DNA from: Streptomyces sp. Go-475
GTDB lineage: Bacteria > Actinomycetota > Actinomycetes > Streptomycetales > Streptomycetaceae
DNA length: 64,000 nt
Direction: 5' to 3'
Assembly (NCBI RefSeq): GCF_003330845.1
Contig: NZ_CP026121.1
Span: forward strand, 5,747,501-5,811,500
Below the pieces are notes generated by a model. The model saw only the letters and a list, made by a program, of their open reading frames with translations. It did not search any database and was not told where the DNA came from. Numbering within the stretch: position 1 is the first letter of the stretch; each line of letters begins with the position of its first letter. The position numbers and the translations under genes are program-made. Of the stretch, positions 9,084-17,945 are shown one piece after another.

Positions 9084-9326
9084 ATGGACACGAACCAGAC
9101 ACAGACACTCATCGCCATGGTCTTCGTACTCGGGACGCTGGTCCTCCTGGTCCTCCCGTCCGTGCTCGGCATCGTGCGCGACCGGCGCATCGACCGGCAG
9201 ATCCGGGAGGCCCAGGAGGCCCGGCAGAGCGAACCGGCTCAGAAGTCCTCGTCCAGGTCGACGGTGCCCTCCACCGCCACCTGGTACGCGGAGGGCCGCC
9301 GCTCGAAGAAGTTGGTCAGCTCCTGA
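9084..9326 (+). CDS. Small single-pass membrane protein, hypothetical
   Basis: An 80-residue ORF with one clear membrane helix (residues about 9-30, MVFVLGTLVLLVLPSVLGIV) followed by a charged tail RDRRIDRQIREAQEARQ. The last 88 bases run antisense over the 3' end of nrdB, so the tail sequence may be constrained by that gene. It is divergent from nrdS. The hydrophobic helix in a region with no other gene supports it, but the start and even the reality of the gene are moderate calls. Function unknown. Confidence 0.5.
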   Translation: MDTNQTQTLIAMVFVLGTLVLLVLPSVLGIVRDRRIDRQIREAQEARQSEPAQKSSSRSTVPSTATWYAEGRRSKKLVSS

Positions 9327-10249
9327 ACCCCCTGGAGCTCCATGAAGGAGAAGGGGTTCTCCGAGCCGTACACCGGAGCGAAGCCGAGGCGGGTGAGCCG
9401 CTGGTCGGCGACGCACTCCAGGTACTGCCGCATCGACTCGGTGTTCATGCCCGGGAGGCCGTCACCGCACAGGTCGCGCGCGAACTGCAGCTCGGCCTCG
9501 ACGGCCTCGCGGAGCATGTCCGTCACCTCCTGCCGGAGCCGGTCGTCGAACAGCTCCGGCTCCTCCTTGCGGACGGTGTCGACCACGTCGAACGCGAACG
9601 ACATGTGCATGGTCTCGTCGCGGAACACCCAGTTGGTGCCGGTGGCCAGGCCGTGCAGCAGGCCCCGGCTGCGGAACCAGTACACGTAGGCGAAGGCGCC
9701 GTAGAAGAACAGGCCCTCGATGCACGCGGCGAAGCAGATGAGGTTGAGCAGGAAGCGGCGGCGGTCGGCCTGGGACTCCAGCCGGTCGAGCTGCTCGACC
9801 GAGTCCATCCACCTGAAGCAGAACTCCGCCTTCTCCCGGATGGACGGGATGTTCTCCACCGCCGCGAAGGCCGCCGCCCGGTCCTCCGGGTCGGGGAGGT
9901 AGGTGTCGAGCAGCGTCAGATAGAACTGGACGTGCACGGCCTCCTCGAAGAGCTGGCGGCTCAGGTACAGCCGCGCCTCGGGGGAGTTGATGTGCTTGTA
10001 CAGCGTCAGCACCAGGTTGTTCGCGACGATCGAGTCGCCGGTGGCGAAGAACGCGACCAGCCGGCCGATCAGGTGCTGCTCGGCGGGGGAGAGCTTGGCG
10101 AGGTCGGCGACGTCCGAGTGGAGGTCGACCTCCTCCACGGTCCAGGTGTTCTTGATGGCGTCCCGGTAGCGCTCGTAGAAGTCCGGGTAGCGCATGGGGC
10201 GGAGCGTCAGCTCGAAGCCGGGGTCGAGGAGATTCTGGTTGCTGGGCAT
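9239..10249 (-). CDS. nrdB: Class Ia ribonucleotide reductase, small (radical) subunit
   Basis: A 336-residue R2 protein that holds the di-iron/tyrosyl radical used by NrdA. Metal and radical residues are visible: E and H in FEEAVHVQFY with the radical Tyr four residues after the His, the Glu in CIEGLFFYG, and the second pair in RDETMHMSF. The C-terminus ends in the acidic tail VDLDEDF that docks to the large subunit. Its ATG (10249-10247) overlaps the nrdA stop by one base (TAATG), so translation is coupled. Confidence 0.95.
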   Translation of the reverse strand: MPSNQNLLDPGFELTLRPMRYPDFYERYRDAIKNTWTVEEVDLHSDVADLAKLSPAEQHLIGRLVAFFATGDSIVANNLVLTLYKHINSPEARLYLSRQLFEEAVHVQFYLTLLDTYLPDPEDRAAAFAAVENIPSIREKAEFCFRWMDSVEQLDRLESQADRRRFLLNLICFAACIEGLFFYGAFAYVYWFRSRGLLHGLATGTNWVFRDETMHMSFAFDVVDTVRKEEPELFDDRLRQEVTDMLREAVEAELQFARDLCGDGLPGMNTESMRQYLECVADQRLTRLGFAPVYGSENPFSFMELQGVQELTNFFERRPSAYQVAVEGTVDLDEDF

Positions 10250-12624
10250 TACTGGCAGGCCTCGCAGGACTCGGGGTTTTCCAGGGAGCAGGCGACCGCG
10301 TCGGGGTCCGGGGTGGCCTGCACGGGGACAGCGGCCTGGGCGGCGCGGGCGATGCGGGTCGCCGGGCGCGAGCGCAGGTAGTACGTCGTCTTCAGCCCGG
10401 ACTTCCAGGCGTAGGCGTACATCGAGGAGAGCTTGCCGATGGTCGGCGTCTCCAGGAAGAGGTTCAGGGACTGGGACTGGTCCAGGAACGGGGTCCTGGC
10501 CGCCGCCATGTCGATCAGGCCGCGCTGCGGGATCTCCCAGGCCGTGCGGTAGAGCGCGCGGACGTCCTCGGGGATCCAGGCGAAGCCCTGCACCGAGCCG
10601 TTGGCCTCGCGCAGGGCCTCCCGGGTGCGGGCGTCCCACACGCCGAGCCGCTTCAGCTCGTCCACCAGGTAGGAGTTGACCTGGAGGAACTCGCCGGACA
10701 GCGTCTCCCGCTTGAACAGGTTGGACACCTGCGGCTCGATGCACTCGTACACGCCCGCGATCGACGCGATCGTCGCCGTGGGGGCGATGGCGAGGAGCAG
10801 GGAGTTGCGCATGCCGGTCGTCGCGATCCGCTCGCGCAGGGCCGCCCAGCGCTCCGGCCAGGTCAGCTCCACGCCGTAGTGGTCGGGGTGCAGCACGCCC
10901 CGGGCCGTACGGGTCTTCTCCCAGGCCGGGAGCGGGCCGTTGCGCTCGGCGAGGTCCGCTGAGGCCTCGTACGCGGCGAGCATGATCCGCTCGGCGATGC
11001 GGGTGGACAGGGCCTTCGCCTCGGGCGAGTCGAAGGGCAGGCGCAGCTGGAAGAAGACGTCCTGCAGGCCCATGGCGCCGAGGCCGACCGGGCGCCAGCG
11101 GGCGTTGGAGCGGCCCGCCTGCTCGGTCGGGTAGAAGTTGATGTCGACGACCCGGTCGAGGAACGTCACGGCCGTGCGGACGGTCTCGTCCAGGCGCTCC
11201 CAGTCGATGTCCCCGCCGCTCACGAACGCGCCGAGGTTGACCGAGCCCAGGTTGCAGACCGCCGTCTCGCCGTCGCTGGTGACCTCCAGGATCTCCGTGC
11301 AGAGGTTGGAGGAGTGGACGACGTGGCCCGGCTCGGCCGTCTGGTTGGCGGTGCGGTTGGCGGCGTCCTTGAAGGTCATCCAGCCGTTGCCGGTCTGCGC
11401 GAGGGTGCGCATCATCCGGCCGTACAGCTCGCGCGCGGGCAGCGTCTTCCTCGCGAGGCCCTTCGCCTCGGCGGCCCGGTAGGCGGTGTCGAACTCCTCG
11501 CCCCACAGGTCGACCAGCTCGGGCACGTCCGCGGGGGAGAACAGCGACCACTGGGCGTCGGCGTTCACGCGGCGCATGAACTCGTCCGGCACCCAGTGCG
11601 CCAGGTTCAGGTTGTGCGTGCGCCGGGCGTCCTCGCCGGTGTTGTCGCGCAGCTCCAGGAACTCCTCGATGTCGGAGTGCCAGGTCTCCAGGTACACGGC
11701 GGCGGCGCCCTTGCGGCGGCCGCCCTGGTTCACGGCGGCGACCGAGGCGTCCAGGGTCTTCAGGAACGGGACGATGCCGTTGGAGTGCCCGTTCGTGCCG
11801 CGGATCAGCGAACCCCGGGCGCGGATGCGGGAGTAGGCGATGCCGATGCCGCCGGCGTGCTTCGACAGGCGGGCGACCTGGTGGTAGCGGTCGTAGATGG
11901 AGTCCAGCTCGTCCTTGGGGGAGTCGAGGAGGTAGCAGGACGACATCTGGGGGTGCCGGGTGCCGGAGTTGAAGAGCGTGGGGGAGGAGGGGAGGTAGTC
12001 GAGGCGGCTCATGAGCCCGTAGAGCGCGGCGACTTCGTCCACGGCCCGTGCGGTGTCGTCCTCGGCGAGGCCGCTCGCCACGCGCAGCAGGAAGTGCTGG
12101 GGCGTCTCGATCACCTTGCGGGTGATCGGGTGCCGGAGCAGGTAGCGGCTGTGCAGCGTGCGCAGGCCGAAGTAGCCGAAGCGGTCGTCGGCGGCCGTGT
12201 CGATCAGCGCGTCGAGGCGGGCCGCGTGCAGCCGGACGAACTCGGCCGTGCGGTCGGCGACGAGGCCCTCGCGGTGGCCGACCGCGACGGACTCGGTGAA
12301 GGACGTGACGCCCTGCGAAGCGGCCTCCTCGCGGATGCCGATGGTCAGCAGCCGGGCGGCCAGCCGGGAGTAGGCGGGGTCCTCGGAGATGAGGCCGGCG
12401 GCCGCCTCCGTCGCCAGCTCGCGCAACTCCGTCTCGTCCGCCTGCGCGGACCGGCCGCGCAGCGCGGCGGCGGCGACCCGGCCGGGGTCGGCGTCGGGGA
12501 GGTCGGCGGTCAGCTCGGTCAGGGTCCGCAGCAGCGCGGCACCGGGAGCGTCGTGCGCTTCCCCGGCGGCTTCTTCGGCGGTCTCTTCGGCGGCTGAGAC
12601 CGGATCGGCTGGCGCGATGGTCAC
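10249..12624 (-). CDS. nrdA: Class Ia ribonucleotide reductase, large catalytic subunit
   Basis: A 791-residue R1 protein that reduces ribonucleoside diphosphates. The thiyl-radical Cys lies in SSNLCTEI, the redox Cys pair in SSCYLLDS and TAVCNLGSVNLG, and the C-terminal electron-shuttle pair in the final CEACQ. I chose GTG 12624 because CGAGGGAGAG lies just upstream; a longer frame up to 12678 has no such site. Expression is likely controlled twice, by the cobalamin riboswitch and NrdR boxes upstream, so that the class Ia enzyme is shut off when B12 is present and the class II enzyme can work. Confidence 0.95.
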   Translation of the reverse strand: MTIAPADPVSAAEETAEEAAGEAHDAPGAALLRTLTELTADLPDADPGRVAAAALRGRSAQADETELRELATEAAAGLISEDPAYSRLAARLLTIGIREEAASQGVTSFTESVAVGHREGLVADRTAEFVRLHAARLDALIDTAADDRFGYFGLRTLHSRYLLRHPITRKVIETPQHFLLRVASGLAEDDTARAVDEVAALYGLMSRLDYLPSSPTLFNSGTRHPQMSSCYLLDSPKDELDSIYDRYHQVARLSKHAGGIGIAYSRIRARGSLIRGTNGHSNGIVPFLKTLDASVAAVNQGGRRKGAAAVYLETWHSDIEEFLELRDNTGEDARRTHNLNLAHWVPDEFMRRVNADAQWSLFSPADVPELVDLWGEEFDTAYRAAEAKGLARKTLPARELYGRMMRTLAQTGNGWMTFKDAANRTANQTAEPGHVVHSSNLCTEILEVTSDGETAVCNLGSVNLGAFVSGGDIDWERLDETVRTAVTFLDRVVDINFYPTEQAGRSNARWRPVGLGAMGLQDVFFQLRLPFDSPEAKALSTRIAERIMLAAYEASADLAERNGPLPAWEKTRTARGVLHPDHYGVELTWPERWAALRERIATTGMRNSLLLAIAPTATIASIAGVYECIEPQVSNLFKRETLSGEFLQVNSYLVDELKRLGVWDARTREALREANGSVQGFAWIPEDVRALYRTAWEIPQRGLIDMAAARTPFLDQSQSLNLFLETPTIGKLSSMYAYAWKSGLKTTYYLRSRPATRIARAAQAAVPVQATPDPDAVACSLENPESCEACQ

Positions 12625-12760
12625 GTGGGGCTCTCCCTCGCTCGGCAGGGGGGCCTCGCCGAGGGCAGGGGGCAGCACACGAGCGCACGCGGCGTCGCGT
12701 CCACCGGCCCATTCCGCGAGGCCCGGACGTCAGGCACACCGGCCGGGTGGCCGGGCGCGC

Positions 12761-12893
12761 TGTCGGCAGGTCCTCGGACTGACGCCCATGCACCTATATA
12801 CGGGCATGGGTACACCGTTGCGGGACAGTTCCGGATTCGCACCGGATTCCCCTGCGGCGACAGCGAGCATGAGCATACATCTTGTGCCGGGTG
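12761..12893 (-). promoter_or_regulatory. Cobalamin (B12) riboswitch in the nrdA leader
   Basis: Read on the minus strand, the leader contains the B12 core: GGGGAATCCGGTGCGAATCC, then GGAACTGTCCCGCAACGGT, and near the 3' end AGTCCGAGGACCTGCC. These are hallmarks of the cobalamin riboswitch. The region down to nrdA (12625-12760) contains further GC-rich inverted repeats (for example CCGGCC-ACC-CGGCCGG) that could be the expression platform. A B12 riboswitch before nrdABS is known in S. coelicolor. Outer limits are approximate. Confidence 0.92.
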
Positions 12894-12918
12894 AGGATCA
12901 CGCCCCTATATGTTGTGT
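12872..12918 (-). promoter_or_regulatory. Pair of NrdR-like boxes and -10 region of nrdA
   Basis: On the minus strand, ACACAACATATAGGGG (12918-12903) matches the NrdR box consensus ACACWATATATWGTGT at 13 of 16 positions. A second, weaker copy, GCACAAGATGTATGCT (12887-12872), matches at 10 and starts exactly 31 bp away, the usual NrdR spacing. TATAGG inside box 1 could be the -10 element, which would put the mRNA start near 12897, just before the riboswitch. NrdR is the general repressor of RNR genes. Confidence 0.65.
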
Positions 12919-12929
12919 CGTGGATGACT

Positions 12930-13436
12930 TCAGAGCGTCAACTCGTAAGTGAGCAGCGTGATGTCGTCCAGGTGCGGGAGCGGGTTCCAGTCCCGCTCCG
13001 GCGTGCGGACGAAGCCCAGACGTTCGTAGATGCGGTGGGCGGAGTGCATGGTCCGCTGGGTCGACAGCACGATCCGGACGCAGCCCTCCGTGGCCCGTGC
13101 CCGGTCGATGCAGGAGCGGACCAGGGCCTCGCCGGCGCCCTGCCCGCGGGCCCGATGGGAAACGGCGAGCATGCGGATCTCGGCCTCGCCGGGGCGGGCT
13201 ATGTCGGCCATGGGGCCGCCGGACGGCACGAAGGTGACGCCGCCGAGCAGTTCGCCGCCCCGGAGCGCGACCAGGACCTCGGCGGCGGCTGCCCGTTTGG
13301 CGACGTCCCTCAGCTCGTGGAGGTACGCGTCGCTCTCACCGAAGTCGAGGAGGCCGTCCTGGAGGTAGGCGTGGGCGGTGATGTCGCCGAGCGCTTCGTA
13401 CTCGGTGGGTTCGGCGGGGCGGATGAGAAGGTCCAT
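12930..13436 (-). CDS. GNAT-family N-acetyltransferase
   Basis: A 168-residue protein with the GNAT fold. The acetyl-CoA loop is RARGQGAGEAL (residues about 96-106) and the end motif is YERLGFVRT. The substrate is unknown. It lies upstream of nrdA on the same strand, and its 3' end overlaps the inferred nrdA promoter region. Start at 13436 (ATG); the 100 bases upstream contain a terminator-like hairpin and a dispersed repeat. Confidence 0.82.
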   Translation of the reverse strand: MDLLIRPAEPTEYEALGDITAHAYLQDGLLDFGESDAYLHELRDVAKRAAAAEVLVALRGGELLGGVTFVPSGGPMADIARPGEAEIRMLAVSHRARGQGAGEALVRSCIDRARATEGCVRIVLSTQRTMHSAHRIYERLGFVRTPERDWNPLPHLDDITLLTYELTL

Positions 13437-13457
13437 GGCGGAAGTGTGTACGACGAC

Positions 13458-13488
13458 GGGCCGCCGTGGTTCTTGATCACGGCGGCCC
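13458..13488 (-). terminator. Terminator hairpin after the MctP operon
   Basis: A perfect 11-bp inverted repeat GGGCCGCCGTG / CACGGCGGCCC with a nine-base loop, just downstream of the symporter gene on the minus strand and upstream of the GNAT gene. Confidence 0.7.
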
Positions 13489-13505
13489 GGTCCGGGGTTG
13501 TGTGT

Positions 13506-13535
13506 GGTTGTTCGCGCAGTTCCCCGCGCCCCTGA
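13506..13535. repeat. Copy 2 of a dispersed intergenic repeat
   Basis: Contains CGCGCRGTTCCCCGCGCCCC (R = A here), the same 20-base core as at 4511-4538. It lies two bases from the symporter stop codon. This element is, as I recall, common at 3' ends of Streptomyces genes. Confidence 0.55.
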
Positions 13536-13536
13536 G

Positions 13537-15165
13537 TCAGTGCGCGGAACCGGCGGTGGCGGGCGGGAGTTCCACCTGCACCCCGGGGTCGCCCGCGTCG
13601 GCCGTGTAGTCCTCCGGCTTGGTCTCGTCGACGCCGTCGGGGGCCTTCAGGGCCTTGAGGACGAAGGTCAGGACCACCGTCACCACCACGTTCAGGACGA
13701 ACGCCGTGAGGCCGATGTAGCCGATCTCGCCGATGCCGGGGATCTCCTTGGAGGAGCCGCCGAAGTGCTTCTGGGTCGGCGAGGCGACGCCGTACGCGGC
13801 GACCGTGCCGTAGATCATGCCGACCGCCCAGCCCGCGAGCAGCGCCCAGCGGTGGAACCAGCGCGTGAACAGGCCGCCGACCAGGGCCGGGAAGGTCTGC
13901 AGGATCCAGATGCCGCCCAGCAGCTGGAAGTTGATGGCGACCGTCTTGTCCATGGTGAGGACGAAGGCCAGCGCGCCCACCTTCACCAGCAGGGACACCA
14001 GCTTGGAGACCTTGGTCTCCTGCGCGGGCGTCGCGTCCGGCTTGATGAAGTCCTTGTAGATGTTGCGCGTGAAGAGGTTCGCGGCCGCGATGGACATGAT
14101 GGCCGCCGGCACCAGCGCGCCGATGCCGATCGCCGCGAACGCGACGCCCGCGAACCAGTCCGGGAACATCGTCTCGAACAGCTGCGGGATCGCCAGCTGC
14201 CCGTTCTGCACCTTGACCCCGGCCGCGATCGCCATGAAGCCGAGCAGCGCGAGCAGGCCCAGCATCAGCGAGTACAGCGGCAGGATCGTGGTGTTGCGGC
14301 GGATCACCTCGCGGCTCTTCGAGGACAGCGTCGCCGTGATGGAGTGCGGGTACATGAACAGGGCCAGGGCGGAGCCCAACGCCAGTGTGGCGTAGGTCCA
14401 CTGGCCCGCCTCCGGCGGCACCAGCGCACCGCGCGGCGCGCCCGTCGCCGGGTTGGTCTGGCCGTACGCCTCGCTCGCCTTGGCGAAGATGTCGTCGAAG
14501 CCGCCCAGCTTGATCGGGATGTAGATGATCGCCACCGCGATGACGATGTAGATCAGCGTGTCCTTCACGAACGCGATGAGCGCGGGTGCCCGCAGACCCG
14601 ACGAGTACGTGTAGGCCGCCAGCACGCCGAACGCGATCAGCAGCGGCAGGTCCTTGATGAACCAGTTGGTGTTCTCGCCGCCGCCGACGCCCATCACGTC
14701 CAGCACGGCCTGGATGCCGACCAGTTGGAGCGCGATGTACGGCATGGTCGCGAGGATGCCGGTCAGCGCCACCGCCAGGGAGAGGCCCTTGGAGCCGAAG
14801 CGGCCGCGCACGAAGTCGGAGGTCGTCACGTAGCCGTGCTTGTGGGAGACCGACCACAGACGCGGCAGGAACGTGAAGATCAGTGGGTACACCAGGATCG
14901 TGTAGGGCACCGCGAAGAAGCCGGCCGCGCCCGCCGCGTAGATCGCCGCGGGGACGGCGACGAAGGTGTAGGCCGTGTACAGGTCGCCGCCGAGCAGGAA
15001 CCAGGTGATCCAGGTGCCGAACGAGCGGCCGCCCAGGCCCCACTCGTCCAGGCTGTGCTCGTTCTCGGCCTTGCGCCAGCGCGCGGCCAGGAAGCCCATG
15101 ACCGTGACGAGCAGGAAGAAGAAGATGAAGACGGCGAGCGCGACGCCGTTCACGCCGTCCTTCAT
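13537..15165 (-). CDS. mctP: Sodium:solute symporter, MctP (monocarboxylate) type
   Basis: A 542-residue SSS-family transporter with about 13 membrane helices, beginning with VALAVFIFFFLLVTVMGFLAA. GLGGRSFGTWITWFLLGGDLYTAYTF and the sodium-site region (FVLTMDKTVAINFQLLGGIWILQTFPAL) fit the pantothenate/monocarboxylate branch. Likely substrates are lactate, pyruvate or similar short acids; this is inferred from family only. It overlaps the DUF3311 gene by ATGA, with GGGGAGG ahead of its ATG. The pairing of the two is typical of actinobacterial MctP systems. Confidence 0.87.
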   Translation of the reverse strand: MKDGVNGVALAVFIFFFLLVTVMGFLAARWRKAENEHSLDEWGLGGRSFGTWITWFLLGGDLYTAYTFVAVPAAIYAAGAAGFFAVPYTILVYPLIFTFLPRLWSVSHKHGYVTTSDFVRGRFGSKGLSLAVALTGILATMPYIALQLVGIQAVLDVMGVGGGENTNWFIKDLPLLIAFGVLAAYTYSSGLRAPALIAFVKDTLIYIVIAVAIIYIPIKLGGFDDIFAKASEAYGQTNPATGAPRGALVPPEAGQWTYATLALGSALALFMYPHSITATLSSKSREVIRRNTTILPLYSLMLGLLALLGFMAIAAGVKVQNGQLAIPQLFETMFPDWFAGVAFAAIGIGALVPAAIMSIAAANLFTRNIYKDFIKPDATPAQETKVSKLVSLLVKVGALAFVLTMDKTVAINFQLLGGIWILQTFPALVGGLFTRWFHRWALLAGWAVGMIYGTVAAYGVASPTQKHFGGSSKEIPGIGEIGYIGLTAFVLNVVVTVVLTFVLKALKAPDGVDETKPEDYTADAGDPGVQVELPPATAGSAH

Positions 15166-15416
15166 CGCGTACCTCCCCGACGGGCGCGCTGGTCACGCTG
15201 CCACAGCTTGTAGGCGATCATCGTCAGCGCGGTGGAGATCAGCACCCACGCCATCTGGTACCAGTAGAAGAACGGGATGCCGATGAAGGCCGGGTCGGTC
15301 TTGGCGTACGAGCCGACCCACAGCATGGCCACGAAGGGCGCTATGAGACAGAGGGCGATGACGACGCGCATCGGCGTCACCACCGGCCCTCTGCTGGCTT
15401 CTGGGGCTTGCGACAT
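15162..15416 (-). CDS. Small DUF3311 membrane protein, partner of MctP
   Basis: An 84-residue protein with two membrane helices (residues about 16-35 and 46-67) and the DUF3311 pattern PFFYWYQMAWVLISTALTMIAY. Such proteins sit directly before SSS symporters and are thought to help their assembly or activity. ATG 15416 is preferred over a longer frame to 15464. It is the first gene of the two-gene operon; the promoter must lie in 15417-15536, next to the dasR stop codon. Confidence 0.82.
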   Translation of the reverse strand: MSQAPEASRGPVVTPMRVVIALCLIAPFVAMLWVGSYAKTDPAFIGIPFFYWYQMAWVLISTALTMIAYKLWQRDQRARRGGTR

Positions 15417-15536
15417 CAGGCGGCTCCGTCCCCTCAAGTGATCACCTGTGTAATGCGCAGGCAATCTAGGTCAGGGTGTGCCGACAGCGGAACCCCTCGT
15501 CCGTAATGCGGTATCCAAAAACGCGCCGTCGGTCCG

Positions 15537-16375
<839 letters not shown>

Positions 16376-16505
16376 CCCGTTGCTGTGGTCTACCCGCAGT
16401 ATGCCGTGCCCGACCGGGTTTTCGCTGGGTTCTTACTTAAAGGTTCCTGCATATGTAGGTCGCATAACGGCTGGTCAGAGCCGTCTCGAGGCCCTTGACA
16501 GGCTT

Positions 16506-16521
16506 TCTGGTCTGATCCAAG
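16506..16521. promoter_or_regulatory. dre site 1 upstream of dasA
   Basis: TCTGGTCTGATCCAAG matches the DasR element with an imperfect right half. It lies about 75 bases before the dasA start and 9 bases from the next site, so two DasR dimers could bind side by side. Confidence 0.75.
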
Positions 16522-16529
16522 CTCCCCGT

Positions 16530-16545
16530 ACTGGTCTACACCATT
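16530..16545. promoter_or_regulatory. dre site 2 upstream of dasA
   Basis: ACTGGTCTACACCATT is, as I recall, identical to a characterised dasA dre of S. coelicolor. It lies 46 bases before the dasA GTG. Confidence 0.88.
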
Positions 16546-16590
16546 GGTCCAGGCCCGGCGGGTTGGGTGGGCATCCCTGAGGAGGGTGGC

Positions 16591-17874
16591 GTGAAGCGCA
16601 AGCTGACAGCCGCGATCGGTATCGCGGGCATGATGGTCTCCATCGCGGCGTGCGGGGGCGAGGGCGGCGGAGGTTCGGACAAGGGCGGCGCGGACGCCAA
16701 GGAGCTGACCGTCTGGCTCACCGTCGACGCGCAGAACAACTGGCCGGAGCTGGTGAAGGCCGCCGACGCAGCGGTGCAGAAGAAGCACCCCGGCCTGAAG
16801 ATCAACCACGAGTACTACGGCTGGCCCGACAAGAACGCCAAGCTCGACGCCGTCCTCGCCACGGACAAGGCCCCCGACGTGGTCGAGATGGGCAACACCG
16901 AGATGCTCGGCTACATGGTCAAGGGCGCCTTCGCCCCACTGGACCCGGCGAAGTTCGACAACTCCTCCGCCTGGCTGGACGGCCTCAAGGCCTCGGTGAC
17001 CTACGAGGACAAGACCTACGGCGTCCCGTACTACGCCGGCGGCCGCGTCGCCAACTGGCGCAAGGACCTCGCGGCCTCGGTCGGCGTGAAGACGCCCCCG
17101 AAGACGTACAAGGAACTGACCGCCGCCCTGGACAAGATCCAGCAGAAGCAGGGCGGCAAGTTCAGCGCCTGGTACCAGCCCACCCGCGACTGGTACGCGG
17201 CCATGTCCTTCGTCTACGACGCCGGCGGCGCCATCGCCACCGAGTCGGGCGGCCAGTGGAAGGCCTCGCTCTCCTCGCCCGAGTCCCTCAAGGGCCTCAA
17301 GGAGTTCAAGAACGTCGTCGACACGTACATGCACGGCGACAAGACCAAGGACGAGTCCGACCGGTACATCGTCTACGGCCAGGGCAAGTCCGCCATGATC
17401 TTCGCCGCCGCCTGGGAGGGCGCGACCGCCGAGGACCCGAAGAACGACAAGACCGGCAAGCTCAAGGGCAACCTCGAGAACTTCGTGATGCCCGGCCCGT
17501 CCGGCAAGAACATGCCCGTCTTCCTGGGCGGCTCCGACCTCGCCGTGCCGGTGAAGTCCGACGCGCAGGCCCTGGCCGCCGAGTGGATCAACGCGTTCAC
17601 CGGCTCGTCCGGGCAGAAGGGCCTGATGGCCAAGGGCAACCTGCCCAACAACAAGACCGACCTCGCGACCCTGAAGAACGACCCGAAGACGGCCGTTCCC
17701 GCCACCGCGGCCGAGTCCAACTGGTTCGTCCCGATGGCCCCCGGCTGGGGCCAGGTCGAGAAGGCGCAGATCCTGCAGACCATGCTGCAGAGCATCGGCA
17801 CCGGCAAGAAGTCCGTCGAGGCCGCCGCCGAGGAGGCGGACGCCGCGATCGACAAGGTCATCAACACCAAGTGA
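16591..17874 (+). CDS. dasA: DasA, chitobiose/GlcNAc-binding lipoprotein of ABC transporter
   Basis: A 427-residue extracellular solute-binding protein. It has a lipoprotein signal peptide ending SIAACGG, so the mature protein is anchored at the lipid-modified Cys. The family (bacterial SBP type 1) fits, and the gene order dasR/dasA-dasB-dasC is that of the known chitobiose uptake system. GTG 16591 follows GAGGAGGGTGG. No ATPase gene is nearby; in Streptomyces the shared ATPase MsiK, encoded elsewhere, powers this transporter. It is repressed by DasR through the dre sites upstream. Confidence 0.93.
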   Translation: MKRKLTAAIGIAGMMVSIAACGGEGGGGSDKGGADAKELTVWLTVDAQNNWPELVKAADAAVQKKHPGLKINHEYYGWPDKNAKLDAVLATDKAPDVVEMGNTEMLGYMVKGAFAPLDPAKFDNSSAWLDGLKASVTYEDKTYGVPYYAGGRVANWRKDLAASVGVKTPPKTYKELTAALDKIQQKQGGKFSAWYQPTRDWYAAMSFVYDAGGAIATESGGQWKASLSSPESLKGLKEFKNVVDTYMHGDKTKDESDRYIVYGQGKSAMIFAAAWEGATAEDPKNDKTGKLKGNLENFVMPGPSGKNMPVFLGGSDLAVPVKSDAQALAAEWINAFTGSSGQKGLMAKGNLPNNKTDLATLKNDPKTAVPATAAESNWFVPMAPGWGQVEKAQILQTMLQSIGTGKKSVEAAAEEADAAIDKVINTK

Positions 17875-17880
17875 CCTACG

Positions 17881-17909
17881 GGCGGGGCCCCACCCGGTGG
17901 GGCCCCGCC
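17881..17909 (+). terminator. Hairpin between dasA and dasB
   Basis: A perfect 13-bp stem, GGCGGGGCCCCAC - CCG - GTGGGGCCCCGCC, six bases after the dasA stop. It probably ends or protects most transcripts after dasA, so that binding protein is made in excess over the permeases. Confidence 0.75.
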
Positions 17910-17945
17910 GTCGTCAAGACCTGAGGGACCGCCGAGGAGCGCGCG

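Noticed and set aside
6547..9108. An 853-codon minus-strand frame across the P450 and nrdS region
   Set aside because: Shadow of nrdS in another frame and antisense of the P450; no independent support.
12625..12793. Upstream extension of the nrdA/nrdB frames and small ORFs in the leader
   Set aside because: The region is riboswitch and leader RNA; the best ribosome site is just before GTG 12624.
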